The notes under the pieces were generated by a model. That model saw only the letters and a program-made list of their open reading frames with translations. It was not told the origin of the DNA and searched no databases. DNA of 57,855 nt from contig JAITFN010000027.1 in NCBI GenBank assembly GCA_031281345.1, forward strand, positions 1-57,855. Direction: 5' to 3'. The translations under genes were made by a program, and so were the position numbers. Each line of letters opens with the position of its first letter. Positions within the stretch are counted from its first letter, which is position 1. Origin of the DNA: Candidatus Fibrimonadaceae bacterium (GTDB lineage Bacteria > Fibrobacterota > Fibrobacteria > Fibrobacterales > Fibrobacteraceae). Below, one piece after another: positions 1 to 6,674 of the stretch.

Positions 1-306
1 GCAGATGTTTACCATTCAGAAAATATAGACAAAATAAGCGATGAGCTTATAGAAAAATTTGCTGTGCCAAGTGACAATTTTCCCACCGAAAGCAAATATA
101 CACTGCCTTCGCACTGGGACATAGGCAAGGTGTATAAAAGGCTTATAATAAATATAGCCGAATATGAGCAGTTGAATTTTATCTCCGCACTCCTCAAGGC
201 TTATAATTCTCCTATTTCAGAGAAAATAGAGAACTTCAATAGCAGCCTTTATTATGAAAACCCAAGTTATATTTTCGCCTGTTATCAAGAAGGCAAGGTG
301 TTGTGA
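1..306 (+). CDS. 3' end of an unknown protein (partial at left edge)
   Basis: The reading frame is open from base 1 to the TGA at 304-306, giving the last 101 residues of a protein that begins outside the window. I do not recognise the family. The visible part is hydrophilic, rich in Glu, Lys, Tyr and Asn, has no membrane segment or signal peptide, and contains the short stretch HWDIGKVYKRLI. A GTG at 64 could start a shorter protein but has no ribosome binding site, so an edge-truncated gene is more likely. It is the only plus-strand gene before the minus-strand block at 412-3886. Confidence 0.6.
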   Translation, partial: ADVYHSENIDKISDELIEKFAVPSDNFPTESKYTLPSHWDIGKVYKRLIINIAEYEQLNFISALLKAYNSPISEKIENFNSSLYYENPSYIFACYQEGKVL

Positions 307-384
307 GGCAATTGTCTGAACCAGAATTCTCAGAATTAAAGAATTTACAGAATAATACAATGTGTAACCGAATGATCCGTTCCG

Positions 385-407
385 TAGGGCAGGGTTTGCC
401 TGCCCTA
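385..407. repeat. Perfect palindrome flanking the accessory block (left)
   Basis: Nine-base inverted arms TAGGGCAGG and CCTGCCCTA around a 5-base loop GTTTG, in the 105-bp gap between two genes. There is no T-run after it on either strand, so it is not a classic intrinsic terminator. A hairpin built of the same GGCAGGG word lies at 3951-3980 on the other side of the minus-strand gene block. It may be a REP-like dispersed palindrome. Confidence 0.6.
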
Positions 408-411
408 AATG

Positions 412-741
412 CTAAGGAATAATAATATTGTTTCTGGAAGCCATGTCTATCAGTTTATATAACAGTTTGTCCTTATGAGATAATATTTCATCAGATGATG
501 ATACCTTATATATAAATCTAGGAAATCCGATATCTTTCAAACTGCCATCTTCATTAAGTCTGATAAAGCATACCTCTAAGCCGTCTTTGCCATCAAGTTT
601 GATTGAAAAGTAATTATCTTGCTCATTTCTTATAGGTTTCAGCCTTTTGGGTTTCACATATTTACTTAGTGCAGATTTCACTGCATCAAAGGCTTTCTTT
701 TCTATGGGGGACAATTTTGCGATTACTCCTTTTTTTCCCAT
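412..741 (-). CDS. Hypothetical protein, 109 aa
   Basis: A 109-residue basic, soluble protein that I do not recognise. The N-terminal third is Lys-rich (MGKKGVIAKLSPIEKKAF), followed by a segment with alternating hydrophobic residues (YFSIKLDGKDGLEVCFIRL) that looks like beta strands, and a C-terminal helix. The ATG is preceded at good distance by AGGAG, which supports the start. It is the last gene of a minus-strand run downstream of the two FISUMP lipoproteins, separated from them by a 116-bp gap that holds most of a 96-bp repeat. No signal peptide or membrane segment is visible. Confidence 0.6.
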   Translation of the reverse strand: MGKKGVIAKLSPIEKKAFDAVKSALSKYVKPKRLKPIRNEQDNYFSIKLDGKDGLEVCFIRLNEDGSLKDIGFPRFIYKVSSSDEILSHKDKLLYKLIDMASRNNIIIP

Positions 742-779
742 TTTCTATTCTCCTATGCTCTCCACTCATTTATTTACCC

Positions 780-875
780 TTGCCAAATCTCAGCGGAGAA
801 ATGAGGCTTGGCAAGGTTTTCGCACCACTCGGTGCAAATTCTTTTTCGGTTACACGCTCAGTCTTGCAAACAACG
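780..875 (-). repeat. Repeat copy 1 at the 3' end of a FISUMP gene
   Basis: About 96 bp, roughly 80 percent identical by eye to 1954-2047. Each copy covers the last few codons and stop of a FISUMP gene and about 75 bp downstream. Both can form a short hairpin (here GCACC-GAGT-GGTGC on the minus strand, about 817-830), and this copy also has outer arms CTTGCCAA/TTGGCAAG. No T-run follows, so terminator function is uncertain. It could be a 3' processing or stability element, or a mark of gene duplication. Confidence 0.65.
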
Positions 876-1922
876 AATGGAAAAATATTCATTGCTTACG
901 TCACCAGCTTGAACATCCATACAACCGTTCGCAGTAGGATTACTAGTAGGAGAACAATGCCAAAGACCTGTAAAAGAAGAGTATCCACTGCTTGTCCAAT
1001 AAAAACCGCTATAATCTTTCTCTTTCCAACCTTTCAAATGGTCGTAATTTCCAGCAGATATACAAAAATTATTTGACATATTTATATGTCCACAATATTT
1101 CGGATTATCCGTTATAGATGCCCATTCATCTACACTCGGTATATGCCACCCATTAGGACATAATCCTTGTGGGCTATTATTATCCATAGCAACCGCCCAT
1201 TCATAAACTCTGCCATAACTATTATCGCAACCGGAAGCATCTTTATGGGGATCTACTCCATTTATATCAGTGTTATAACAATAGCCAAGCGTATTATTTC
1301 TTGAATAATTCAAATTTTCCGACATCCAAATTTTTCCATTTAAATCAGTCTCAATCTTATATATTTTACAATCTCTGGAGTCAACAAAAACATCATTTGC
1401 GGAAACGCTCGGACATTTATTACTACTGGAAGATACTGTTCCAATGCTAGAATAACTAGAACTGCTTGCTATGTCATTTGAACTACTTGATGCAGAACTT
1501 GAAGATGATCTGGTCTGCATAGAGCTTGAACTGCTATAAGGGCATTTATTGCTCAATGCCCCACCTGAAGGGCAAATGGTCATCTTTCCAGATAGACAGG
1601 TTTTTTCTGCATCGAAAACGCAATAGTTGTATTCCAGCACGGTACTACTGCTTTGCCCGTATTTACTTGAACTTGAACTTGGCGTAAAGAAAGGAGGGCA
1701 AAAATCGCTCAATTCGCCACCTGCTGGACATTTTGTTTGAGATGTCTGAATACATTGCTGTACTTCTTGGTAAACGCAATATTTTACAGATTCATTGACG
1801 GATGAACTACTCAACTTACCTTGTTCTGGCGGAGACAGTGGCTCAATGTCTGGAGTGCAAGAGAAAAACAGCGGGATACAAAATACCACCGCGAAGGGTA
1901 TGAGATAAGGAAAAGTTTTCAT
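858..1922 (-). CDS. FISUMP-domain lipoprotein with two Cys-rich modules
   Basis: A 354-residue secreted lipoprotein. The start is set at 1922 because it gives a lipoprotein signal peptide (MKTFPYLIPFAVVF...) with lipobox FFSC and Cys22 as the lipidation site; the frame stays open upstream but only into the repeat at 1954-2047. Poly-serine linkers then separate two similar Cys-rich modules, one with CPAGGELSDFCP and one with CPSGGALSNKCP, each with four Cys. The C-terminal half is a FISUMP domain (Fibrobacter succinogenes major paralogous domain) with the hallmarks YGRVYEWAVAMD, LCPNGWHIPSVDEW, FYWTSS and the end SIRCLQD. FISUMP proteins are abundant surface proteins of fibrobacters, possibly substrate or surface binding, but with no settled function. 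It is paralogous to the next gene upstream. Confidence 0.88.
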   Translation of the reverse strand: MKTFPYLIPFAVVFCIPLFFSCTPDIEPLSPPEQGKLSSSSVNESVKYCVYQEVQQCIQTSQTKCPAGGELSDFCPPFFTPSSSSSKYGQSSSTVLEYNYCVFDAEKTCLSGKMTICPSGGALSNKCPYSSSSSMQTRSSSSSASSSSNDIASSSSYSSIGTVSSSSNKCPSVSANDVFVDSRDCKIYKIETDLNGKIWMSENLNYSRNNTLGYCYNTDINGVDPHKDASGCDNSYGRVYEWAVAMDNNSPQGLCPNGWHIPSVDEWASITDNPKYCGHINMSNNFCISAGNYDHLKGWKEKDYSGFYWTSSGYSSFTGLWHCSPTSNPTANGCMDVQAGDVSNEYFSIRCLQD

Positions 1923-1953
1923 AGTTTGCCCTCTCTCCGCTAATTTTTTATCA

Positions 1954-2047
1954 TTGACAAATCTCCGCAGAGAAATGAGACTTGACAAGTTCTGCACCAC
2001 CCTTGGTGCAAATTCTTTCAGCTACACGCTCAATCTTTCAAACAACG
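1954..2047 (-). repeat. Repeat copy 2 at the 3' end of a FISUMP gene
   Basis: Partner of 780-875. It includes the last codons and stop of the upstream FISUMP gene and most of the 107-bp gap to the next FISUMP gene. It contains a perfect 7-bp hairpin at 1993-2010 (TGCACCA, four-base loop, TGGTGCA). In copy 1 the same hairpin is kept in shorter form despite changes in loop and stem ends, which hints at conserved structure. Confidence 0.65.
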
Positions 2048-3124
2048 GACACTAGAAAAACCTGCCATGCCATTGCCATAGAAGCACCAATTGCCTCCGA
2101 TACTCTGAACATAGGCGTAGCAGGAACTACCACCATTGATAGAACTCCACCAATAGCCGCCTTCGATAACATTATCGCCATTAGGAACGGAGCAGCTGCC
2201 ACTCTCAAAGCAGAAGCCACCTGGCAAAGCCGCAAAACCGTAATCATCCGTGCCATTGTTGTTCTTACTCCACCCGCTTGTAGCCTTTAAATTGCTAATT
2301 CCAAAATCCTTTAGCTTATTCCATTCCGCATAGCTAGGTATATGCCAACCACTTGGGCAAATACCTCTATGTTTCGCACCTACTTGCGAAGCGCAAGTAC
2401 TAGTACTATTTTTACTAGTATTGCAACTATCAGGCAAAGCCATTGCCGTTGCCCAGCTGTAAAGTCTCCCATATTTGTCACAGTTCACAGTGTTCTCATC
2501 TTTAGCATATTCATATTCAACTAATGCACGACACTTACTACCTGTAACTGCATAATTCAAATTACGCTGAAACCAAGTTTGTGTGCCAATTACAACGGTT
2601 TTATAAGTCTCACCTTCGTAAGTAACAGAAGGGCCGTAAACAATTCCAGCTTGAATAAGCTCAGAGCTTGAACTTGGAACGGACGAACTGCTTGGCGGTA
2701 CGCTAGAACTACTGCTCGGCTTTGAGCTTGACGAAGACGCAACAGCAAAACTTGAACTACTCGGGATTGCCACGCTTGACGAAGATGCAACAGCAGAACT
2801 AGAACTTGAGACAACGGAAGAACTTGAAACGTACGGGCAGAAATCACTCAATTCGCCACCTGCTGGACACGTAGTTTGAGATGTCGAAAAGCATTGACGT
2901 ATTTCCGAGTAAACGCAATACTTAATTGACTCTCCAGCAGAAGAACTGCCTTGTGGCAAAGCAGAACTAGAGCTTAATTCAATGAACGAACTGCTCAACG
3001 GCAAACGGGAACTACTGGATTCACTTGGAGGCAGCGGCTCTTCAAGTGATGGAACGCAAGAAGAAAGTAGCGAAGTACAAAACATTGCACTTGCCGAAAG
3101 CAGAACAGATTTAATCTTGTTCAT
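2030..3124 (-). CDS. FISUMP-domain lipoprotein with one Cys-rich module
   Basis: A 364-residue secreted lipoprotein. The start at 3124 has a GGAGG ribosome binding site and yields a signal peptide (MNKIKSVLLSASAMFC...) with lipobox LSSC and Cys23 as lipidation site. Then come serine-rich linkers, one Cys-rich module (CPAGGELSDFCP, four Cys) and a second long poly-Ser/Ala/Val linker. The C-terminal FISUMP domain carries YGRLYSWATAMA, ICPSGWHIPSYAEW, GGYWWSS and the end SVRCLKD. It differs from its downstream paralogue mainly by having one Cys module. Its 5' leader contains a run of 17 C (minus strand) 89 bases before the start, a candidate for length variation. Confidence 0.9.
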   Translation of the reverse strand: MNKIKSVLLSASAMFCTSLLSSCVPSLEEPLPPSESSSSRLPLSSSFIELSSSSALPQGSSSAGESIKYCVYSEIRQCFSTSQTTCPAGGELSDFCPYVSSSSVVSSSSSAVASSSSVAIPSSSSFAVASSSSSKPSSSSSVPPSSSSVPSSSSELIQAGIVYGPSVTYEGETYKTVVIGTQTWFQRNLNYAVTGSKCRALVEYEYAKDENTVNCDKYGRLYSWATAMALPDSCNTSKNSTSTCASQVGAKHRGICPSGWHIPSYAEWNKLKDFGISNLKATSGWSKNNNGTDDYGFAALPGGFCFESGSCSVPNGDNVIEGGYWWSSINGGSSCYAYVQSIGGNWCFYGNGMAGFSSVRCLKD

Positions 3125-3213
3125 AAAGAACCTCCATTGTTGTTTTTTTGTGGAAAGGGAAATTTTTACAAGTCCCCTGCCCACGGAGCCGAGAAAACAG
3201 GCGTTTAAGCTGT

Positions 3214-3230
3214 GGGGGGGGGGGGGGGGG
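3214..3230. repeat. Homopolymer G17 (C17 on the coding strand) in a FISUMP leader
   Basis: Seventeen consecutive G on the plus strand in the 245-bp gap upstream of the FISUMP gene that starts at 3124. Such tracts mutate by slipped-strand mispairing and drive phase variation in many surface-protein genes. Relative to the gene the tract is in the leader, between a putative promoter box at 3340-3349 and the start codon. Length miscalling by the sequencer is possible. Otherwise the gap holds only a weak hairpin near 3280-3301. Confidence 0.7.
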
Positions 3231-3339
3231 CAAAATTGCTATGGGTATTTTTGCGTACATTTATGCACAAAAGAGCCTCTATAGGAAGCTCTGCCAGTTT
3301 ATTTGCTGTTGTTGCGTGGGCAAAAATCATACTAGGTAT

Positions 3340-3349
3340 AATATAGAAA
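3340..3349 (-). promoter_or_regulatory. Candidate -10 box TTTCTATATT (FISUMP operon)
   Basis: Minus-strand TTTCTATATT, identical to the boxes at 3912-3921, 16501-16510, 33001-33010 and 51933-51942. It lies 215 bases before the FISUMP start at 3124, so it would give a long leader containing the C17 tract. The distance makes this assignment weaker than the others. Confidence 0.35.
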
Positions 3350-3369
3350 CTTGCCAACGAAGTGAAACA

Positions 3370-3633
3370 TTATTTATCCCCATAATGACTACCGCATTGT
3401 GCAATCTCTATTTTTCCATCTTGAATACGATATACTATTCTGTTCTTGGCATCTATTTTGCGACTCCACCACCCCGTAAATTCATATTTAAGCGGTTCTG
3501 GGTCGCCAAGCCCGTTATATCCGTTTCTGTCTATATCTTGTATTAGCAGATTTATTCGTTTTAGAGTTTTTTTATCTTGTGTTTGCCAGTATAAATAATT
3601 TTCCCAAGCCTCATCTTGCCATATTTTTTTCAT
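3370..3633 (-). CDS. yoeB: YoeB/Txe-family mRNA interferase toxin
   Basis: An 87-residue protein matching YoeB along its whole length: KKIWQDEAWENYLYWQ at the N-terminus, then DPEPLKYEF, GWWSRKI, KNRIVYRI and a C-terminal HYGDK. In the family these include the catalytic Glu, Arg and the terminal His-Tyr of a ribosome-dependent endoribonuclease of the RelE fold, which cleaves mRNA in the A site. All are present, so the toxin looks intact. It starts one base after the stop of the antitoxin gene, the usual antitoxin-first order. YoeB classically pairs with YefM (Phd/YefM family), but here the partner is RelB/DinJ-like. Confidence 0.9.
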   Translation of the reverse strand: MKKIWQDEAWENYLYWQTQDKKTLKRINLLIQDIDRNGYNGLGDPEPLKYEFTGWWSRKIDAKNRIVYRIQDGKIEIAQCGSHYGDK

Positions 3634-3634
3634 T

Positions 3635-3886
3635 CTACGCCTCTATTAACTCGTGAGCTTTGCCTTTTCCTGCATTTAAATCTGCTATGGATTTACGTAA
3701 TCTTTCTTGGTTAGCTTCACTATAAAAAGGGTCGCTCGCTATTTCAAATGGAATTTTACCCATTCTAACAACTGTTTTTGCAAAAATCGTGAAAGCAGCC
3801 GTCATACTAAGCCCCATATCATCAAATACTTGCTCGCTTTGCCTTTTGAGCTTCTCATCTATGCGAATTGTAATAGTAGCACTCAT
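3635..3886 (-). CDS. RelB/DinJ-family antitoxin
   Basis: An 83-residue protein. The N-terminal part (SATITIRIDEKLKRQSEQVFDDMGLS) is the ribbon-helix-helix DNA-binding segment typical of RelB/DinJ, followed by MTAAFTIFAKTVVRMGKIPFEI, also diagnostic for the family. The C-terminal tail (residues about 55-83) would wrap and neutralise the toxin. The gene sits directly before yoeB and probably represses their joint promoter. A GGAG ribosome binding site precedes the ATG, and a TTTCTATATT box lies 25 bases upstream. Confidence 0.9.
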   Translation of the reverse strand: MSATITIRIDEKLKRQSEQVFDDMGLSMTAAFTIFAKTVVRMGKIPFEIASDPFYSEANQERLRKSIADLNAGKGKAHELIEA

Positions 3887-3911
3887 ACACTGTTCTCCGT
3901 TTGTTATTACA

Positions 3912-3921
3912 AATATAGAAA
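3912..3921 (-). promoter_or_regulatory. Candidate -10 box of the relB-yoeB operon
   Basis: Minus-strand TTTCTATATT, 25 bases before the antitoxin ATG at 3886, with a GGAG ribosome binding site between. This is the leadered arrangement of the motif. Confidence 0.55.
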
Positions 3922-3950
3922 AAATCTCGTGCCTGTAAAGGCATAAATGA

Positions 3951-3980
3951 ACCCTGCCCTCGAAGTGAAGCTGGCAGGGT
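3951..3980. repeat. Inverted repeat flanking the accessory block (right)
   Basis: Arms ACCCTGCC and GGCAGGGT (8 bp, perfect) around a 14-base loop, in the gap between the divergent antitoxin and nuoM genes. It is built of the same GGCAGGG word as the palindrome at 385-407. No T-run follows. Confidence 0.55.
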
Positions 3981-4037
3981 GAGTAAAATTAGAGGGGAAT
4001 TTTCAAAAAACAATAAATGAGGTTGATTTTATGAAAA

Positions 4038-4047
4038 TTTCTACATT
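4038..4047 (+). promoter_or_regulatory. Candidate -10 box, near-leaderless (nuoM)
   Basis: TTTCTACATT followed by six bases (AGCGGT) and the ATG of nuoM, with no Shine-Dalgarno. The same ten bases precede the starts of the genes at 21078, 40607 (minus) and 42989. This box decides the nuoM start in favour of 4054. Confidence 0.6.
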
Positions 4048-4053
4048 AGCGGT

Positions 4054-5553
4054 ATGTCTGCTGTCCTCAATTTGATTTGGTTTTTGCCAGTTCTAACGGT
4101 TTTTGTTAGTTTGGTTATACCGAGGCAGCAAAATAACGCATTAAAGATGTTTCACGCTATTTCTGCGTTTGCCAATGTGGTACTGTGCGCGTTTTTTACG
4201 GTTAAAATATATTGCTTGGCTATGAACTCTGGCACTTCCATTGGCAATGCCCTGCAACTTCAATACCTAACAGATGTTTCTTGGCTACCGGCTCTTAGCA
4301 TAAGGTTCATAATAGGGGCAGATGCCCTTTCAATTTTAATGTGCGTTTTGGCTTCTATAATAGTTTTCACGGGCATTTTGATGAGCTGGAATGTTGAGCG
4401 ACCCAAGGAATTTTTCGCTATGATTCAAATTTTGGGTGCTGGGGTTTTTGGGGTGTTTTTGAGCTTTGATCTGTTTTTGTTTATGGTGTTCTACGAGGTA
4501 GAGGCTCTGGCGATGTATTTGATGATTGCGGGTTGGGGAACAGGTAGGCGTGATTATTGCGGAAAAAAGCTGACATTGACTCTTGCCCTAGGCTCTGCCT
4601 TTGCGCTCATTGCCGTTATAGCTATGTACTTTGAAAGCAATATAGGAAGCTGGGATATTCGCAGGCTTGCAGATGTTCTGTTGCCCACCGAGTTTCAGAT
4701 GTGGGCGTTCCCGCTTTTGTTCATAGGTTTTGCAATTTCCGGTTCGCTTTTTCCCTTTCACAACTGGAGCCCCGATGGTCATAGCGCGGCACCAACTGCG
4801 GTGTCTATGTTTGCGGCTGGCGTTATGATGAAAATGGGAGGTTATGGTTGCTTGCGGGTTGCGATGTACTTAATGCCAGAGGGTGCAAAGTTCTGGTTGC
4901 CATATATAGTTTTGCTGGTTCTGTTCAATGTTGTGGTTGCGGCATTCATAGCAATTAAGCAGCGCGATTTGAAATATATAATAGCCTATTCTTCTATATC
5001 CCATTTGGGGCTTATATTCCTTGGGCTTTGCGCTGCGAATTTAATTTCCATAAAGGGAGCAAGTTTGCAAATGCTTTCGCACGGATTTTTAACGGGTTTG
5101 TTCTTTGCCTGCATAGGAATGATTTACGGCAGAACCCATACCAGAATGGTTGACGAAATGGGCGGTTTGATGAAGGTTATCCCGCTTATCGGAGTTGGTT
5201 TTGTTATTGCGGGTTTTACAGGGCTTGGACTGCCGGGTCTTAGCGGTTTTGCTGCGGAACTCCCCATTTTCATAGGTTCACTTGGAGCAGGCAACTCAGT
5301 GGTTCAGGTAGTGGCAGTGCTTGCTATTCTCTCCATAACCACAACTGCCGTTTATGTTTTGCAAGCTACAAATAAAATGCTTAATGGTCCACTTAACCCA
5401 CATTTTTCTTCCTTGCCCTCAGCAACTATGCCCGAAAAAATTGTTTTGGGTTTATATTTCATTTGCTTGTTTGGCATGGGTTTATTGCCAGGATGGATTT
5501 CAAAATTTTTAGACACAAGTTTGTTGCCAATTTTTGCAAATATAAACAGATAA
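4054..5553 (+). CDS. nuoM: NADH-quinone oxidoreductase subunit M (NuoM-like)
   Basis: A 499-residue polytopic membrane protein of the complex I/Mrp antiporter family. Hallmarks in order: FYEVEALAMYLMIAGWG with the conserved Glu, FPFHNWSPDGHSAAPTAVS, AGVMMKMGGYGCLR, KQRDLKYIIAYSSISHLG, and GLPGLSGFAAELPIF. In complex I, NuoM is one of three proton-pumping subunits of the membrane arm. No other nuo gene is in view: upstream is a toxin-antitoxin pair on the other strand, and 18 bp downstream begins a signalling gene, so it is transcribed with the two-component genes. It could be a dispersed complex I gene or an orphan proton-translocating subunit. The ATG has no Shine-Dalgarno but follows the TTTCTACATT box at six bases. 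Confidence 0.85.
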   Translation: MSAVLNLIWFLPVLTVFVSLVIPRQQNNALKMFHAISAFANVVLCAFFTVKIYCLAMNSGTSIGNALQLQYLTDVSWLPALSIRFIIGADALSILMCVLASIIVFTGILMSWNVERPKEFFAMIQILGAGVFGVFLSFDLFLFMVFYEVEALAMYLMIAGWGTGRRDYCGKKLTLTLALGSAFALIAVIAMYFESNIGSWDIRRLADVLLPTEFQMWAFPLLFIGFAISGSLFPFHNWSPDGHSAAPTAVSMFAAGVMMKMGGYGCLRVAMYLMPEGAKFWLPYIVLLVLFNVVVAAFIAIKQRDLKYIIAYSSISHLGLIFLGLCAANLISIKGASLQMLSHGFLTGLFFACIGMIYGRTHTRMVDEMGGLMKVIPLIGVGFVIAGFTGLGLPGLSGFAAELPIFIGSLGAGNSVVQVVAVLAILSITTTAVYVLQATNKMLNGPLNPHFSSLPSATMPEKIVLGLYFICLFGMGLLPGWISKFLDTSLLPIFANINR

Positions 5554-5571
5554 ACAGAAGGAAAAAAAACT

Positions 5572-6672
5572 ATGGATAATGAGAATGCCACAACAAAACG
5601 CAAAACCATATATCTTGTTGATGACAACATCACAAATTTAACTATGGGCAGGAATGTGCTTGCTGGCCACTATAATGTAGCCACTGTGGATAGCGGAGAA
5701 CGTATGCTGAAAATGCTTGAAAAAAACATTCCAGATATGATTCTTTTAGATGTTGAAATGCCGGAGATGAACGGCTACGATGCGATAAAAATAATGAAAG
5801 GCAAAAAAGAAACCAAAGATATACCGGTTATTTTTTTAACGGCGAAAAACGATAGCGATAGCGAACTTGAAGGTTTATCCTTAGGTGCCATAGATTACAT
5901 AACAAAGCCTTTTTCCCCACCGCTCTTGCTAAAACGCATAGAAACACATTTGCTTGTTGAATCGCAAAAAGAAGAACTCTTGAAATATAATAAAAATCTT
6001 CAGAGTTTGGTAGAAGCAAAAACCAGAACGGTTTTGGAGCTTCAAAATGCCATTTTAAGGGCTATGGCAGAGCTTGTGGAAAACCGCGATGATATTACCG
6101 GCAAGCATTTGGAAAGAACGCAGAGTTATTTGGGTTTATTGATTAATGCAATATCAGATCACCCTTTGTATGCAGAAGAGATACGTGGTTGGAATATAGA
6201 TTTGGTATTGCTATCTTCGCAGTTGCACGATGTGGGCAAAATTGTGGTGAAAGATGATATTCTAAGAAAACCGGGTAAACTATTAGACGCGGAATTTGCC
6301 GAAATAAAGAAACATACTACTTTCGGAGAAAAAATTATTGATAAAATAAAGAGAAATGCAACTGAACACGAATTTTTGGAACACGCTAGGATTTTTGCTG
6401 TTACCCACCACGAAAAATGGGATGGTACAGGATATCCAAGAGGGTTGAAAGGAACCGATATTCCGCTTCAGGGCAGGCTTATGGCAATAGCCGATGTGTA
6501 CGATGCCTTAGTTTCTGAGAGGCCTTACAAAGGTGCATTCACGCACGAAAAAGCCGTTGAAATTATTATGGCGGGCAAGGGAACCCATTTTGACCCAAAC
6601 TTGGCGGACGTATTTTTTGAAATTTCCGGTAAGTTCAACGAAGTCGCAAACTCTTTCAAGCAGAATAGTTGA
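5572..6672 (+). CDS. Response regulator with HD-GYP phosphodiesterase domain
   Basis: A 366-residue REC plus HD-GYP protein. The receiver domain (about 12-130) has the acidic pair Asp17-Asp18, the phospho-acceptor Asp60 in LLDVEMP, and Lys in YITKPF. After a helical linker the HD-GYP domain (about 165-350) shows His219-Asp220 in HDVGK, the HH pair in AVTHHEKWDG, and the signature GTGYP at 285-289, all intact, so c-di-GMP hydrolysis is expected. An AGAAGGA ribosome binding site precedes the ATG. It lies 18 bp after nuoM and just before two hybrid kinases, so it is the likely output of their phosphorelay. Confidence 0.92.
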   Translation: MDNENATTKRKTIYLVDDNITNLTMGRNVLAGHYNVATVDSGERMLKMLEKNIPDMILLDVEMPEMNGYDAIKIMKGKKETKDIPVIFLTAKNDSDSELEGLSLGAIDYITKPFSPPLLLKRIETHLLVESQKEELLKYNKNLQSLVEAKTRTVLELQNAILRAMAELVENRDDITGKHLERTQSYLGLLINAISDHPLYAEEIRGWNIDLVLLSSQLHDVGKIVVKDDILRKPGKLLDAEFAEIKKHTTFGEKIIDKIKRNATEHEFLEHARIFAVTHHEKWDGTGYPRGLKGTDIPLQGRLMAIADVYDALVSERPYKGAFTHEKAVEIIMAGKGTHFDPNLADVFFEISGKFNEVANSFKQNS

Positions 6673-6674
6673 GT

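Noticed and set aside
321-357. Periodic AGAAT(T) words between the first gene and the palindrome
   Set aside because: Short, AT-rich and without partner elsewhere that I could see; no function can be supported.
1993-2010. Hairpin after a FISUMP gene as an intrinsic terminator
   Set aside because: The stem is short and no T-run follows on the transcribed strand, so it is kept only as part of the repeat.
1400-2830. Repetitive DNA in the FISUMP genes resembling a short tandem or CRISPR-like array
   Set aside because: The repeats are in frame and encode poly-serine linkers with mixed Ser codons; spacing is irregular and there are no unique spacers.
4031-4075. A 14-codon ORF with a GAGG ribosome binding site overlapping the nuoM start, resembling a leader peptide or signal peptide
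   Set aside because: It overlaps the TTTCTACATT box that repeats before other genes and has no stop-linked regulatory structure; chance is more likely.
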